64,000 bases of DNA, taken from Pseudomonas rubra (GTDB lineage: Bacteria > Pseudomonadota > Gammaproteobacteria > Pseudomonadales > Pseudomonadaceae). Below, piece by piece: positions 46,995 through 56,656 of this stretch; position 1 is the stretch's first letter, and every line of letters begins with the position of its first letter. Both the position numbers and the translations under genes were made by a program. The notes beneath the pieces are model-generated. The model was not told where the DNA came from. It did not search any database and saw only the letters and a list, made by a program, of their open reading frames with translations. The stretch lies in the NCBI RefSeq assembly GCF_028656935.1, contig NZ_JAMDGZ010000014.1:90669-154668 (forward strand), read 5' to 3'.

Positions 46995-47479
46995 TCGAAG
47001 ATCTCCATCAGCGGGCGTTCGTAGGTGTGCTTGAAATGTTCGATGAACTGCGCCTCGTCACCCAGATCGAAAACATGCAGCAAGAGCACACTGCGGTCCA
47101 GTGCCAGTTCCGACCAGATGGTCCCGGGGACCACCGTGGTGATCATCGACAAGGCCGCCAGGCCGTGAGCGTCGCGCAGGTCCAGGGGGATGTGGACGAA
47201 GCGTGAGCGCGGTGGGCGCCGCTTGGCTGTCCATACGGCACGGGCAACCTGTAGGTTGGACACCAGCACGTCGACGCCAACCCGCAGGATCAGGCGCACG
47301 ATGGTGCCGGGGCGGCGGATGCGCACTGGCAGCGGCCGCAATGGCGCCATCAGCAGCGGCGCAATGAAGCCCAGCAGGGCACCCAGCAGCAGATTGCCGG
47401 GGCTGAGCGACAGGTTCAGCACCAGCCACAACAGCCACAACGAAAATGACAGCAGCGGAGCAGGGAACAGGCGCTTCAT
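46991..47479 (-). CDS. mnhE: Na+/H+ antiporter subunit E
   Basis: A 162-residue protein with two N-terminal hydrophobic segments (LLSFSLWLLWLVLNLSLS and LLLGALLGFIAPLLMAPL) and the MnhE-typical VVPGTIWSELALDRSVLLLHVFDL. ATG at 47479 overlaps the mnhD stop. A longer open frame upstream is out-of-phase mnhD sequence. Confidence 0.92.
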   Translation of the reverse strand: MKRLFPAPLLSFSLWLLWLVLNLSLSPGNLLLGALLGFIAPLLMAPLRPLPVRIRRPGTIVRLILRVGVDVLVSNLQVARAVWTAKRRPPRSRFVHIPLDLRDAHGLAALSMITTVVPGTIWSELALDRSVLLLHVFDLGDEAQFIEHFKHTYERPLMEIFE

Positions 47480-49161
47480 GGCTGCACCCCGGCGCTGGCG
47501 GCCAGGCTGGTGGGGCCCGGAATCGGTCGGGTACCGAACACGGCATTCACGTACTGCTCCGGGTCCTGCAGGGCTGCGGCGGTATCCTGGGTATAGCGCA
47601 GCAAGGGTTCGGCGCGCAGGCTGAGCAGTACGCACAAGCCCAGCAGCAGCACGATCGGTATGCATTCGTAACGGCGCAGCAGTGGCGACGGGCGTTCTTG
47701 TGGCGTCCAGAAGCGCTGGATGCCGACACGGGTCAGGGCAATCAGTGAGGCCATGCCCGAGAGCACCAGCAAGGCCACCAGCATCCAGCCAGCGACACTC
47801 AGCGGTTGCTCCGGCGCTACACCCAGGCCCTGCGGATTGAACAGTGCACTGATCAGGCTGAGCTTGCCGATGAAGCCCGACAGCGGTGGCATGCCAATGA
47901 TCAGCAAGGCGCAGGCAATGAAGCTCAAGCCCAGGAAGGCCATGGTCCAGGGAATCACCTGGCCGATCACCGCCTTCTGTTCATCATCCAGGTTGATGCC
48001 TTTGGGTGGATGCAGCGACTCCACCGGCGAGGGCAGGCCCTCACCGTCATCGTCCAGCGGGATATCGTTGGCCGAGCGTGAGCGTTCGATCAGTTCAGCA
48101 AGCAGGAACAACGCACACAGCGCCAGGGTCGAGCTGACCAGATAAAACAGCGCCGCTGCGGTCAGGGCCGCCTGGCCGAAGCCGATGGCCGCAAGCAAGG
48201 TGCCGGCTGAAACCAGGATGCTCAGGCTGGCCATGCGCTCCAGGCGCTGGGCTGCCAGGATCGAGACCGCCGCGCAACCCAGGGTGGCCAGGCCGCCATA
48301 GATCAACCAGTCGCCGCCAAAGTACGCCGAGGCACCGGCCTGGCCGGAGAACAGCAAGGTCCATAGGCGCAGCACGGTATAGAAGCCGACTTTGGTCATG
48401 ATCGCGAACAGCGCAGCCACCGGCGCACTGGCCGAGGAGTATGCCGGTACCAGCCAGAAGTTCAACGGCCAGATCCCGGCCTTGGCCAAAAACGCTGTAG
48501 CCAGGATCGCCGCACCGGCATGCAGCAGGCCGCGGTCGGCCTCTGGCACCAGCGGGATCTTCACGGCCAGGTCCGCCATGTTCAGAGTGCCGGTGACGCC
48601 GTAGAGCATCGCCGCGCCAATCAGGAACAACGACGAGGCCAGCAGGTTGATGGCGATGTAGTGCAGCCCGGCCTTGACCCGAGCGCGGCCTGAACCATGC
48701 AGGATCAGGCCGTAGGAGGCGGCCAGCAAGACCTCGAAGAACACGAACAGATTGAACAGGTCGGCGGTGAGGAACGCCCCATACAGGCCCATCAGCTGGA
48801 TTTGGAACAAAGCGTGGAAACTGGCGCCGGCGCCGTCCCAGCGGGCCATGGCAAACACCAGGGCGCTGACCCCGACGATGCCGGTCAGTACCAGCATCAG
48901 GGCCGAAAGGCGGTCTACCACCAGGACGATACCGAAGGGTGCCGGCCAGTTGCCGGGCAGGTACACGCCGATTGAGCTGGCTTGCCCCTGGCCCTGTACC
49001 CATAGCAGCAGGGTAATAGAGATGCCCAGCCCAACCAGGCTGGAAATCAGGTTGAGGCGGGCCTTGAGGGGGCGGCGTTTTTCCCCGAGCAGCAGCATCA
49101 GCGCCGCCGTCAGCAGTGGCAGCAGAATGGGTGCGACGATCAATTGGTTCATCGCATTCAT
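47476..49161 (-). CDS. mnhD: Na+/H+ antiporter subunit D
   Basis: A 561-residue, multi-helix protein related to the NuoL/M/N proton-pumping subunits. The conserved membrane Lys/His region includes LHYIAINLLASSLFLIGAAMLYG and ATAFLAKAGIWPLNFWLVPAYSSASAPVAALFAIMTKVG, a classic antiporter-like segment. A hydrophilic insert with DDDGEGLPSP lies near residue 370, longer than I expect for MnhD. ATG at 49161 has GGGAG 8 bases upstream and overlaps mnhC. Confidence 0.93.
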   Translation of the reverse strand: MNAMNQLIVAPILLPLLTAALMLLLGEKRRPLKARLNLISSLVGLGISITLLLWVQGQGQASSIGVYLPGNWPAPFGIVLVVDRLSALMLVLTGIVGVSALVFAMARWDGAGASFHALFQIQLMGLYGAFLTADLFNLFVFFEVLLAASYGLILHGSGRARVKAGLHYIAINLLASSLFLIGAAMLYGVTGTLNMADLAVKIPLVPEADRGLLHAGAAILATAFLAKAGIWPLNFWLVPAYSSASAPVAALFAIMTKVGFYTVLRLWTLLFSGQAGASAYFGGDWLIYGGLATLGCAAVSILAAQRLERMASLSILVSAGTLLAAIGFGQAALTAAALFYLVSSTLALCALFLLAELIERSRSANDIPLDDDGEGLPSPVESLHPPKGINLDDEQKAVIGQVIPWTMAFLGLSFIACALLIIGMPPLSGFIGKLSLISALFNPQGLGVAPEQPLSVAGWMLVALLVLSGMASLIALTRVGIQRFWTPQERPSPLLRRYECIPIVLLLGLCVLLSLRAEPLLRYTQDTAAALQDPEQYVNAVFGTRPIPGPTSLAASAGVQP

Positions 49162-49502
49162 TCGTTAGGCTCCCGGCCATCGACATGGTCGGTCCCGGTC
49201 AGGCCGCGAGAGGCCAGCAGTACTACCAGGAACAGTGCGGTCATGGCGAAGCTGATGACGATCGCGGTGAGCACCAGCGCCTGTGGCAGCGGGTCGGTGT
49301 AGTGGAGCAGGTCCTGGGGCACGCCGTCCTTGATGCTCGGTTCCTTGCCGATGAACAGGCTGCCCATGCTGAAGATGAACAGGTTGACCCCGTACGACAG
49401 CAGGCACAGGCCCATCACCACCTGGAAGGTGCGTGGCCGCAGGATCAGCCAGACCCCCGAGGCGGCGAGCACACCAATGGCAATTGCAATGACTTCTTCC
49501 AT
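49158..49502 (-). CDS. mnhC: Na+/H+ antiporter subunit C
   Basis: A 114-residue three-helix membrane protein related to NuoK. MGLCLLSYGVNLFIFSMGSLF contains the characteristic Gly-Asn pattern, and ALVLTAIVISFAMTALFLVVLLAS the third helix. It lies between the fused A/B subunit and subunit D with overlapping ends. Confidence 0.93.
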   Translation of the reverse strand: MEEVIAIAIGVLAASGVWLILRPRTFQVVMGLCLLSYGVNLFIFSMGSLFIGKEPSIKDGVPQDLLHYTDPLPQALVLTAIVISFAMTALFLVVLLASRGLTGTDHVDGREPNE

Positions 49503-52417
49503 CAGGCGGCTCCTGCTTGGGTGGGTTTGTGTTGGCCGCCCGGGCGGTGACCACGCACCGACTGGTGCGCCAGCGCGGTGAGGATCAGCAGGGTCGAGCC
49601 GACCACCACGGTAAACACGCCGATGTCGAAGAACAGCGCACTGGCCAGGTGGGTGTCACCCAGCAATGGCAGGTGCAGATGCGCGGTATGGGTGGTGAGG
49701 AACGGGTAGCCGAGCAGCATGGCCCCGACCCCGGTGAGGGTCGCGCAGAGCAGGCCGGTGCCCATCCAGCGCAGCGGCCGCAGGCTCATCTGCGCCTCGA
49801 CCCACTGGGTGCCGGCCACCATGTACTGAAGGATGAACGCCACCGACATCACCAGGCCGGCCACGAAGCCGCCACCGGGCTGGTTGTGACCACGCATGAA
49901 CAGGTACATCGAGATCACCAGGGCAATCGGCAGCAGCAGTCGCACCAGGGCAGCCGGCACCATCATGAAGCCCAGCGCAGTGTCGGCGGCGTGGCGCGGG
50001 TTGACCAGGTCGGTGACCACGTCCGGGGCCAGCAGCCGTTGCTGGGCCGGCAGTTGCATGCTCTCCTTGGGCGGGCGGAAGCGCCGCAGCAGGGCGAATA
50101 CCGCCAGGGCCACGGCCACCAGCACGGTGATCTCGCCGAGGGTGTCAAAACCCCGAAAGTCCACCAGCATCACGTTGACCACGTTGCTACCGCCGCCTTG
50201 GGGCAGGGCGCGGCTCAGGTAGAACGAGGAAATGTCGTTGGGCGTCGGGCGGGTCAGCATGGCATAGGACAGCAACGCCATGCCGCCGCCCACGCCTACC
50301 GCGAGTAGCAGGTCGCGCAAGCGGCGCAGGCGTGCGCGCTCCTGGGTGCCTGGTAGCGGCGAGACGCCTTCGATTCGCCGTGGCAGCCAGCGCAGGCCGA
50401 GCAGGATCAGCACCGTGGTGACCACTTCGACCACCAGTTGGGTCAGGGCCAGGTCCGGGGCCGAGAACCAGACGAAGGTGATGCAGGTCATCAGGCCGCA
50501 GACACTGACCATGGTCAGGGCCGCCAGGCGGTGGTACTTGGCCTGCCAGGCCGCGCCCAGGGCGCAGGCAATGGCGATCAGCCAGAGCATGACAAATACC
50601 CCGGAACCCGGGATCTTCGGCCTGTCGCCCCAGCTCAGGCCGCTGTGCAGCATCGGCAGCAAGCCGGCCAGCAGGGCAATCAGTACCAGCATGAACAGCT
50701 GTTTCTGCAGGCGACGGGTGGTGAACACCCGCTCGAAACGTCGGGCGATACGCATGATCAGCACCTGGCCATGCTCAAACAGACGTTTGCCGTTGAAGCG
50801 CTCGATCAGCGGTGGTGCGGGGAAGCGCCCACGCTTGAACTGGTTGCGCAGCAGCAGGTAGAGCACGATACCGCCGCTCATGGCGATCAGACTCATGATC
50901 AGCGGGGCGTTCCAGCCATGCCAGATGGCCAGGCTGTACTCGGGCAGCGTGCCGCCGACGACCGGCAAGGCGGCGGCGGCCAGTAGCGGGCCGACCGACT
51001 GTGCCGGGAAGATGCCGACCACGAGGCAAGTCATCACCAGCAATTCGACTGGTGCACGCATCCAGCGAGGCGGCTCGTGGGGCGTATGCGGCAGGTCGCT
51101 GGCCGCAGGGCCGAAGAACACGTCGACGGTAAAGCGCAAGGCATAGGCCACGCTGAAGGTGCCGGCGAGGGTGGCAATCACCGGCAGGGCTACTTCGACC
51201 CAGGCGGTGGAATTGATGAACACGGTTTCGGCAAAGAACATCTCCTTGGACAGGAAACCGTTCATCAACGGCACCCCGGCCATCGAGGCGCTGGCCACCA
51301 TGGCCAGGGTCGCAGTGAAGGGGATCAACCGGAACAAGCCGCTGAGGCGGCGAATGTCTCGGGTGCCGCTTTCGTGGTCGATGATGCCTGCGGCCATGAA
51401 TAGCGATGCCTTGAAGGTCGCGTGGTTGAGGATGTGAAACACTGCTGCGACCGCCGCCAATGGGCTGTTCAGGCCGAGCAGCAGGGTAATCAGGCCCAGG
51501 TGGCTGATGGTCGAGTAGGCCAGCAGGCCCTTGAGGTCGTTCTGGAACATCGCCGCGAAGGCGCCCAGCACCAGGGTGGCGGCGCCGGCGCCGCTGACGA
51601 TCCAGAACCATTCTTCAGTGCCGGAGAGCGAAGGCCACAGGCGCGCCAGGAGGAACACCCCAGCTTTGACCATGGTTGCCGAGTGCAGGTAAGCCGAGAC
51701 AGGCGTAGGCGCCGCCATGGCATGGGGCAGCCAGAAGTGGAAGGGGAATTGCGCGCTTTTGCTCAGCGCGCCAAGCAGGATCAGGGGTAACAGGATGGGA
51801 TACAGGGCATGGTTGCGAATCTGCTCGCCGGCAGCAAGGACCTTGTCCAGGTCGTAGCTGCCAACCACATGGCCGAGCAGCAGTACCCCCGCCAGCAGGC
51901 ATAGCCCGCCTGCACCGGTGACCATCAGGGCCATGTAGGCACCACGCCGGGCGTCGGCGCGGTGGTGCCAGTAACCAATCAAGAGGAACGAGAACAGGCT
52001 GGTCAGCTCCCAGAAGAACACGATCTGGATCAGGTTGCCGGAAATCACCAGGCCGAGCATCGCGCCCATGAACGCCAGGAAGAAGGCAAAAAAGCGCGGT
52101 ACCGGGTCTTGTGGGGACATGTAGTAGCGCGCGTACAGCGATACCAGAGTGCCGATGCCCAACACCAGCAAGGAGAACAGCCAGGCGAAACCGTCCATGC
52201 GCAGGACCAGATTCAGGCCCAGGCTCGGCAGCCAGAGGAATTCTTCACGGATCACGCCGCCATGGGCGATCTGCGGGTACATCAAGGCGACCTGGACGGT
52301 GCCCACTAGGGCGACCAGACCGGCCAGCAGCGATTCGCTGTTGCGTGCGTTGTGCGGCAAGACAGCCGCCAGGCAGCTGCCGACAAACGGCAGAAGCAGT
52401 AGCACTATCAAGGACAT
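49502..52417 (-). CDS. mnhA: Na+/H+ antiporter fused subunit A/B
   Basis: A 971-residue, highly hydrophobic protein, first gene of the operon. The N-terminal two-thirds is NuoL-like (FPFHFWLPHAMAAPTPVSAYLHSATMVKAGVFLLAR), and the C-terminal part from about residue 750 is the MnhB domain, seen as VSMYLFMRGHNQPGGGFVAGLVMSVAFILQYMV. In Gram-positive operons MnhA and MnhB are separate; the fusion is normal for Pseudomonas (ShaA/PhaAB). The complex exports Na+ or K+ in exchange for protons and supports growth at high salt and pH. Upstream 150 bases hold the promoter, not resolved. Confidence 0.94.
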   Translation of the reverse strand: MSLIVLLLLPFVGSCLAAVLPHNARNSESLLAGLVALVGTVQVALMYPQIAHGGVIREEFLWLPSLGLNLVLRMDGFAWLFSLLVLGIGTLVSLYARYYMSPQDPVPRFFAFFLAFMGAMLGLVISGNLIQIVFFWELTSLFSFLLIGYWHHRADARRGAYMALMVTGAGGLCLLAGVLLLGHVVGSYDLDKVLAAGEQIRNHALYPILLPLILLGALSKSAQFPFHFWLPHAMAAPTPVSAYLHSATMVKAGVFLLARLWPSLSGTEEWFWIVSGAGAATLVLGAFAAMFQNDLKGLLAYSTISHLGLITLLLGLNSPLAAVAAVFHILNHATFKASLFMAAGIIDHESGTRDIRRLSGLFRLIPFTATLAMVASASMAGVPLMNGFLSKEMFFAETVFINSTAWVEVALPVIATLAGTFSVAYALRFTVDVFFGPAASDLPHTPHEPPRWMRAPVELLVMTCLVVGIFPAQSVGPLLAAAALPVVGGTLPEYSLAIWHGWNAPLIMSLIAMSGGIVLYLLLRNQFKRGRFPAPPLIERFNGKRLFEHGQVLIMRIARRFERVFTTRRLQKQLFMLVLIALLAGLLPMLHSGLSWGDRPKIPGSGVFVMLWLIAIACALGAAWQAKYHRLAALTMVSVCGLMTCITFVWFSAPDLALTQLVVEVVTTVLILLGLRWLPRRIEGVSPLPGTQERARLRRLRDLLLAVGVGGGMALLSYAMLTRPTPNDISSFYLSRALPQGGGSNVVNVMLVDFRGFDTLGEITVLVAVALAVFALLRRFRPPKESMQLPAQQRLLAPDVVTDLVNPRHAADTALGFMMVPAALVRLLLPIALVISMYLFMRGHNQPGGGFVAGLVMSVAFILQYMVAGTQWVEAQMSLRPLRWMGTGLLCATLTGVGAMLLGYPFLTTHTAHLHLPLLGDTHLASALFFDIGVFTVVVGSTLLILTALAHQSVRGHRPGGQHKPTQAGAA

Positions 52418-52566
52418 AGATTTCTAATCTGCAGGAGTTTGTAAGGGATCATACGTGGCGACTGGTGGATCACCAACCCGCAAGCTGTCGCAGAATCCTA
52501 CAAGAGCGCTGTATCAATCCTTTTTTTTATAACAGTTTTTTTCAAAGGATAGCCTGCATTTGCAGA

Positions 52567-53511
52567 TCAGAGGCCCGCTTCCCGTTCTTCGCTGGCGATC
52601 TCCCGGGGCTGCTCCTGGTCACGGCGGCGAATCTTTAGTTCACTGACCACCACGGCAATAACAATCAGCAGCCCTCCAAGCAAAGCCACCCCCGGCAGGC
52701 GTTCGCCGGCGATGCGCCCGACGATGCCGGCCCAGACCGGCTCACCGGCATAGATCAGGGTGGCGCGGGTCGGCGAAACCGATTGCTGCGCCCAGTTCAT
52801 CGCCACCTGGATCACTGCGCTCATTGCCCCCAGGCCCACGGCGCTGAGCAGTAACAGCCAGGAGAAGTCCGGCAGACGTTCCTGGGTCGGCACCACCATC
52901 ATGAATGATAACGCCGAGGCGGTAGCCAGTTGCACCACGGTCACCCGGCGCACGTCCACTTGGCCAGCGTAGCGGCTGATCAGGATGATTTCTGCGGCAA
53001 TGGCCACGGCACTGATCAGGGTGGCGATCTCGCCGGGGCTGAACTGCAGGGAACCACCGCCAGGGCCAGCCAGCAGCATCAGCCCGGCAAACGCCAGGCC
53101 GATACCCAGGCTTGGCATCAAACCCGGGCGGCGGCCCAGCACCAGCCATTGCAGCAAGGGCACGAAGGGCACGTACAGCGCCGTGATGAACGCCGACTGG
53201 CTGCTGCTGATGGTTTGCAGGCCAGCGGTCTGCAGGCCGTAGCCGAGCATGATCGACACACCGATCAGCACCCCGGCCTTGAGTTCGGTGGCGGTCAGGC
53301 CGGACAGCGAGCGGGCCGAGACCAGACCGACGAACAGCGCTGCGGCGGCGAAGCGCAGACCGACGAAGAACATCGGGCCGCTGACCGTCATCACGTTATG
53401 CACCAGCAAAAACGTCCCGCCCCAGAGCATGGTGATAAACACCAGCACCAGTTCGGCCTTGCTCAGCCGGAAGGAAACGGAAGGGCGTTCAGCGGAGTTC
53501 GTCGGGGTCAT
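52567..53511 (-). CDS. EamA/DMT-family transporter
   Basis: A 314-residue protein with ten hydrophobic segments in two EamA repeats (LVFITMLWGGTFLLVHNVM, ISSSQSAFITALYVPFVPLLQWLVLG; ISAVAIAAEIILISRYAG; PTRATLIYAGEPVWAGIVGRIAGERL). It is a probable exporter of amino acids or related metabolites; the substrate is not known. ATG at 53511 (MTPTNSAERP) is preferred; the frame to 53574 would run over the operator. It is divergent from an XRE-cupin regulator, with two palindromic motifs in the gap. Confidence 0.88.
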   Translation of the reverse strand: MTPTNSAERPSVSFRLSKAELVLVFITMLWGGTFLLVHNVMTVSGPMFFVGLRFAAAALFVGLVSARSLSGLTATELKAGVLIGVSIMLGYGLQTAGLQTISSSQSAFITALYVPFVPLLQWLVLGRRPGLMPSLGIGLAFAGLMLLAGPGGGSLQFSPGEIATLISAVAIAAEIILISRYAGQVDVRRVTVVQLATASALSFMMVVPTQERLPDFSWLLLLSAVGLGAMSAVIQVAMNWAQQSVSPTRATLIYAGEPVWAGIVGRIAGERLPGVALLGGLLIVIAVVVSELKIRRRDQEQPREIASEEREAGL

Positions 53512-53558
53512 GGCCTTGCACACGGATGAAGGTCGACGCACAATTGCGGCGAAAGTGG

Positions 53559-53573
53559 GCAGTATACTGCGCA
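53559..53573. promoter_or_regulatory. Palindromic operator candidate GCAGTATACTGC(GCA)
   Basis: A perfect 12-bp palindrome at 53559-53570 lies 48 bases before the EamA start and 14 bases before the XRE-cupin gene start. A related copy GCAATATAGTGC at 53588-53599 overlaps codons 2-6 of the regulator. The same 15 bases with one change occur at 63671-63685, upstream of rhtA. Confidence 0.6.
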
Positions 53574-53583
53574 ACCCCTATTA

Positions 53584-54159
53584 ATGAGCAATATAGTGCA
53601 CAAAGATTCCAGTCAGCGCGCGTCCGTGCTGCAACATGTCAGCCAGAACATTCGCCGCCTGCGCCATGCCGCCGACTTGAGCCAGAGTGCCCTGGCGCAG
53701 AAGTCCGGGGTCAGCCGGCGCATGTTGGTGGCCATCGAAGCCGGTGAGAAGAATGTCAGCCTGACCACCCTCGACCTGATCGCCGAAGCCCTGCAAGTTG
53801 CCTTCAGCGACTTGATCAAAGCGCCAGACAACCGCGACCCGAGCCGGATCAACGAGCTGGCCTGGACCGGTGTGCATCCTGGCAGCAAGGCCGTGCTGCT
53901 GGCCAGCTCCGCCGCCAGCCGTGAAGTTGAGTTGTGGGAATGGCGCCTGGAGCCTGGTGAGGTCTATCCCTGCGAGCCCGATGCTGATGGTTGGAGCGAG
54001 CAGTTGTTCGTGTTCGAAGGTTGCCTGACCCTTGACGTCGAGGGGCAAAAGCACCTGCTCAATTCCGGCGAATTCTTCACCTTTGCCAGCAACCGCCGCT
54101 ATACCTATCGCAATGACGGCGAGGTGGCGACCCGCTTTGTGCGCAATGTAGTGATCTGA
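53584..54159 (+). CDS. XRE-family regulator with C-terminal cupin domain
   Basis: A 191-residue transcriptional regulator. The N-terminal helix-turn-helix (ADLSQSALAQKSGVSRRMLVAIEAGEKNVSL) spans about residues 22-75. The C-terminal cupin (WEWRLEPGEVYPCEPDADGWSEQLFVFEGCLTLDVEG) probably binds a small ligand. Such pairs of XRE-cupin regulator and divergent EamA exporter suggest ligand-induced export. ATG at 53584 begins within the second operator copy. Ligand unknown. Confidence 0.9.
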   Translation: MSNIVHKDSSQRASVLQHVSQNIRRLRHAADLSQSALAQKSGVSRRMLVAIEAGEKNVSLTTLDLIAEALQVAFSDLIKAPDNRDPSRINELAWTGVHPGSKAVLLASSAASREVELWEWRLEPGEVYPCEPDADGWSEQLFVFEGCLTLDVEGQKHLLNSGEFFTFASNRRYTYRNDGEVATRFVRNVVI

Positions 54160-54180
54160 GCACGCAGCGGGTCAGTGCAC

Positions 54181-54738
54181 CTAGCGCGTGACGCTTGTCA
54201 GATAGTCCTCGGTGGAAATCACCTGGGCGTAAGCGAAGGCCAGGGCCGCCATAAAGGCTGCATGCACCTGCGCCGCCGGTACGGTGACACCGTTGAATTC
54301 CAGGGCACGGGTCGCGCAGGCGTCGTGAATCACTGTTACGCCATAACCATAATCGGCAGCCGCGCGGCTGACCGCATCGATGCACATGTGGCTCATGCTG
54401 CCGATCACCGTGACGTGGCTGATTTTCCCGTCATCGAGCAATTGCTTGAGCCCGGTACCGAGAAAGGAATTGACCTTGTGCTTGAGCAACACCGGCTCAC
54501 CTTTGCGGTTGGCCGCCTTGGGGTGAATCTGCGCGCCTTCCGAGCCCGGGGTGAAGAACGGCGCATCACTGGACTCGAACTCATGGCGCACATGCACCAC
54601 CAGGTCTGCGCGGGCGCGGGCGGCCTCAAGGATGCTGGCGGCGTTGTCGGCTGCCGCATCGGCGCCGTCCAGGGGCCATTGGCCGCCGGGGAAGTAGTCG
54701 TTCTGGATGTCGATGACTATCAGTGCCTGCTTGCTCAT
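54181..54738 (-). CDS. Isochorismatase-family cysteine hydrolase
   Basis: A 185-residue hydrolase with the catalytic triad of this superfamily: Asp10 in VIDIQNDYF, Lys at 86 or 88 in LLKHKVNSF, and nucleophile Cys119 in SMSHMCIDA. Substrates of relatives include nicotinamide, isochorismate and ureas; no specific call is possible. It lies divergent to a GlxA-type AraC regulator, so that gene may control it. It is convergent with the XRE-cupin gene with 21 bases between. Confidence 0.9.
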   Translation of the reverse strand: MSKQALIVIDIQNDYFPGGQWPLDGADAAADNAASILEAARARADLVVHVRHEFESSDAPFFTPGSEGAQIHPKAANRKGEPVLLKHKVNSFLGTGLKQLLDDGKISHVTVIGSMSHMCIDAVSRAAADYGYGVTVIHDACATRALEFNGVTVPAAQVHAAFMAALAFAYAQVISTEDYLTSVTR

Positions 54739-54845
54739 GTCAAAAGCCTCATGTCAGGGAGTGGTTGTGGCGTGGTGATAGTTATAGGCTTGAGCGATGC
54801 GCTTGCGGATTGGCGCGAACGACAAATTGGCGGGAAAAACTGACA

Positions 54846-55826
54846 ATGGCAACGGCGCAGGACACTCTGGAAATTGGCGTGCTGGTCTATCCCGGTGCGC
54901 AGTTGGCCGCCGTCCATGGCTTGACCGACCTGTTTGCGGTGGCCAACCGCCTGCGTTTGGAGCTGGGAGCGCTGGAGCGACCGCAATTGCGTGTCAGCCA
55001 CTGGAGCGAGAGCACTGGTCAGCCATTGCAGGTAACCTTCGACACGCACCCTGGCGCGGAGCACCAGGTGCGAGCGATGATTGTTCCGCCAAGCCTGACC
55101 CAGGCCCCTGCGCCGGAATTACTCGAGCGCTATTGTGCCAACCTGCGCCAATGGCATGCTGACGGGGCGCTGCTGGTGTCGGTCTGCGTCGGAGTGTTCT
55201 TCATCGCTGCCAGCGGCCTGCTCGATGGCCGCCCGGCGACCACACACTGGAATTTCGCGCAATCACTGGTCGAGCGTTTTCCCCAGGTTCAGGTCGAAGC
55301 CAACCTGCCGCTACTCGATGATGGCGACATCATTACCTCAGCCGGGTTGATGGCCTGGACTGACCTGGGCTTGAGACTGGTCGAGCGCTATCTGGGTGAG
55401 ACCCTGGCGGCGGAGACCGCGCGCTTTCTGGCGGTCGAGCGGGCCAGTGGTGGGCAACACCCAGGCAGCGTCTTCAGCCCGCGCCTGGATCATGGCGACG
55501 AGGCGGTGCTCAAGGTCCAGCATTGGTTGCAGGGCAGTGGTGCGCGAGAGGTTTCACTGGCCGTCATGGCTGCTTGCGCCGGCCTTGAACAACGCACCTT
55601 CCTGCGCCGTTTTCGCAGTGCTACCGGCCTCAAACCTACCGAATATTGCCAGCAGGTCAGGGTTGGCCGGGCGTGCCGAATGCTTGAGTTCACTAACCGC
55701 TCGATTGACCAGATTGCCTGGGGCGTCGGTTACCAGGACCCGGGCGCCTTTCGTAAAGTGTTCTTCAAAGTGACCGGGCTCGCCCCCAGCGATTACCGGC
55801 GACGCCTTGCGGGCGTTGCGAACTGA
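54846..55826 (+). CDS. GlxA-family transcriptional regulator (DJ-1/PfpI plus AraC HTH)
   Basis: A 326-residue protein. An N-terminal DJ-1/PfpI-like domain (about residues 8-185) contains VSVCVGVFFIAASGLLDGRPATTHW, where the nucleophilic-elbow Cys is present. A C-terminal AraC double HTH (about residues 225-320) reads VSLAVMAACAGLEQRTFLRRFRSATGLKPTEYCQQVRV. ATG at 54846 is preferred; the frame is open to 54723 but overlaps the hydrolase start region. Divergent from the hydrolase; probable local activator. Confidence 0.9.
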   Translation: MATAQDTLEIGVLVYPGAQLAAVHGLTDLFAVANRLRLELGALERPQLRVSHWSESTGQPLQVTFDTHPGAEHQVRAMIVPPSLTQAPAPELLERYCANLRQWHADGALLVSVCVGVFFIAASGLLDGRPATTHWNFAQSLVERFPQVQVEANLPLLDDGDIITSAGLMAWTDLGLRLVERYLGETLAAETARFLAVERASGGQHPGSVFSPRLDHGDEAVLKVQHWLQGSGAREVSLAVMAACAGLEQRTFLRRFRSATGLKPTEYCQQVRVGRACRMLEFTNRSIDQIAWGVGYQDPGAFRKVFFKVTGLAPSDYRRRLAGVAN

Positions 55827-56102
55827 TCCTGATTTGATCCGGTGTGGGCTGCGCGTTTGTCCGTTGCACATAAGACGGAGAATGCAGCTCTCACAGGCCA
55901 TGGCACGTTGCAAAAAATGTGGGAGCCGGCGTTGCCGGCGATGCGCCGCGCGGGCGGCGCTCGATCTCAAGTGCGCCACAAGCCTTGCGGCATACGCCTG
56001 GCAGGCTTGACCTCATCTCAAGCCTTGCGCCTTTGCGTCATCACCCAATCGAGGGATGTGTAGATACCTATGCTTGCGCGGCCGGTGGTGGGAAAGCACC
56101 TT
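55827..56102. repeat. REP-bearing gap between the GlxA-type gene and soxR
   Basis: Within this convergent 276-base gap, 55917-55965 carries TGTGGGAGCCGGCGTTGCCGG followed by GCGCCGCGCGGGCGGCGC, the common Pseudomonas REP pattern with two adjacent palindromes (GCCGGCGTTGCCGGC and GCCGCGCGGGCGGC). No credible gene was seen in the remainder. Confidence 0.75.
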
Positions 56103-56567
56103 CTAGTCATCGCGCTCGGGTCCCGGCTCCAGCAATTGCGGCCCCGGGCCCTGTTCGCCGAGTTGGTCGTTACAGTTGCGTAGCGGGCAGCTTTGTAGCG
56201 ACATGCAGCCGCAGCCGATGCAGCTGTCAAGCTGGTCACGCAGCACCATCAGCTTGTCGATACGCCGGCTCAGGTCCTGGCGCCATTGCTCCGATAGCCG
56301 CTGCCAGTCCTTCACGCTCGGTGCACGGCCTACCGGTAATGTCTGCAATGCGGCATGTATGGTTGCCAGGGGGATACCCAGACGCTGTGCCATCTTGATC
56401 ACCGCGACCCGGCGCAGCGTATTGCGCGAGTAGCGCCGCTGGTTGCCGGCGCTGCGCGTGCTGTAAATCAGGCCCTTGCTTTCGTAAAAGTGCAGGGCGG
56501 TGACGGCGACGCCGCTGCGCGCCGACAACTGACCCACGCTGAGGACGCTCTGGGCTGACTCGGGCAT
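56103..56567 (-). CDS. soxR: Redox-sensitive transcriptional activator SoxR
   Basis: A 154-residue MerR-family protein. The N-terminal winged helix ([24 protein letters not shown]) is followed by a dimerisation helix and the [2Fe-2S] ligand set Cys116, Cys119, Cys121 and Cys127 ([12 protein letters not shown]). Oxidation of the cluster by phenazines or other redox-active compounds activates target promoters. It is divergent from a monooxygenase gene with a SoxR box in between. In Pseudomonas SoxR controls a small efflux/monooxygenase regulon rather than soxS. Confidence 0.96.
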   Translation of the reverse strand: MPESAQSVLSVGQLSARSGVAVTALHFYESKGLIYSTRSAGNQRRYSRNTLRRVAVIKMAQRLGIPLATIHAALQTLPVGRAPSVKDWQRLSEQWRQDLSRRIDKLMVLRDQLDSCIGCGCMSLQSCPLRNCNDQLGEQGPGPQLLEPGPERDD

Positions 56568-56581
56568 GGCACAATTTTCTC

Positions 56582-56607
56582 TTGACCTCTAGTTAGCTCG
56601 AGGTTTT
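56582..56607. promoter_or_regulatory. SoxR box and overlapping promoter
   Basis: ACCTCTAGTTAGCTCGAGGT is centred between TTG and TTTT, agreeing with the Pseudomonas SoxR box (CCTCAAGTTAACTTGAGG type) with symmetric arms CCTC/GAGG. TTGACC at 56582 may be the -35 of the divergent monooxygenase gene; such boxes normally sit in an over-long spacer. Confidence 0.85.
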
Positions 56608-56656
56608 ACCCTGCCTGCCATCGCACCGCAAGTGCAAAGGCAGAGGGAGCAAGTTC

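Noticed and set aside
48095..49186. 363-codon frame on the same strand as mnhD but out of phase
   Set aside because: It overlaps mnhD fully, is Arg/Gly/Pro-rich, and lacks the membrane helices expected in this operon.
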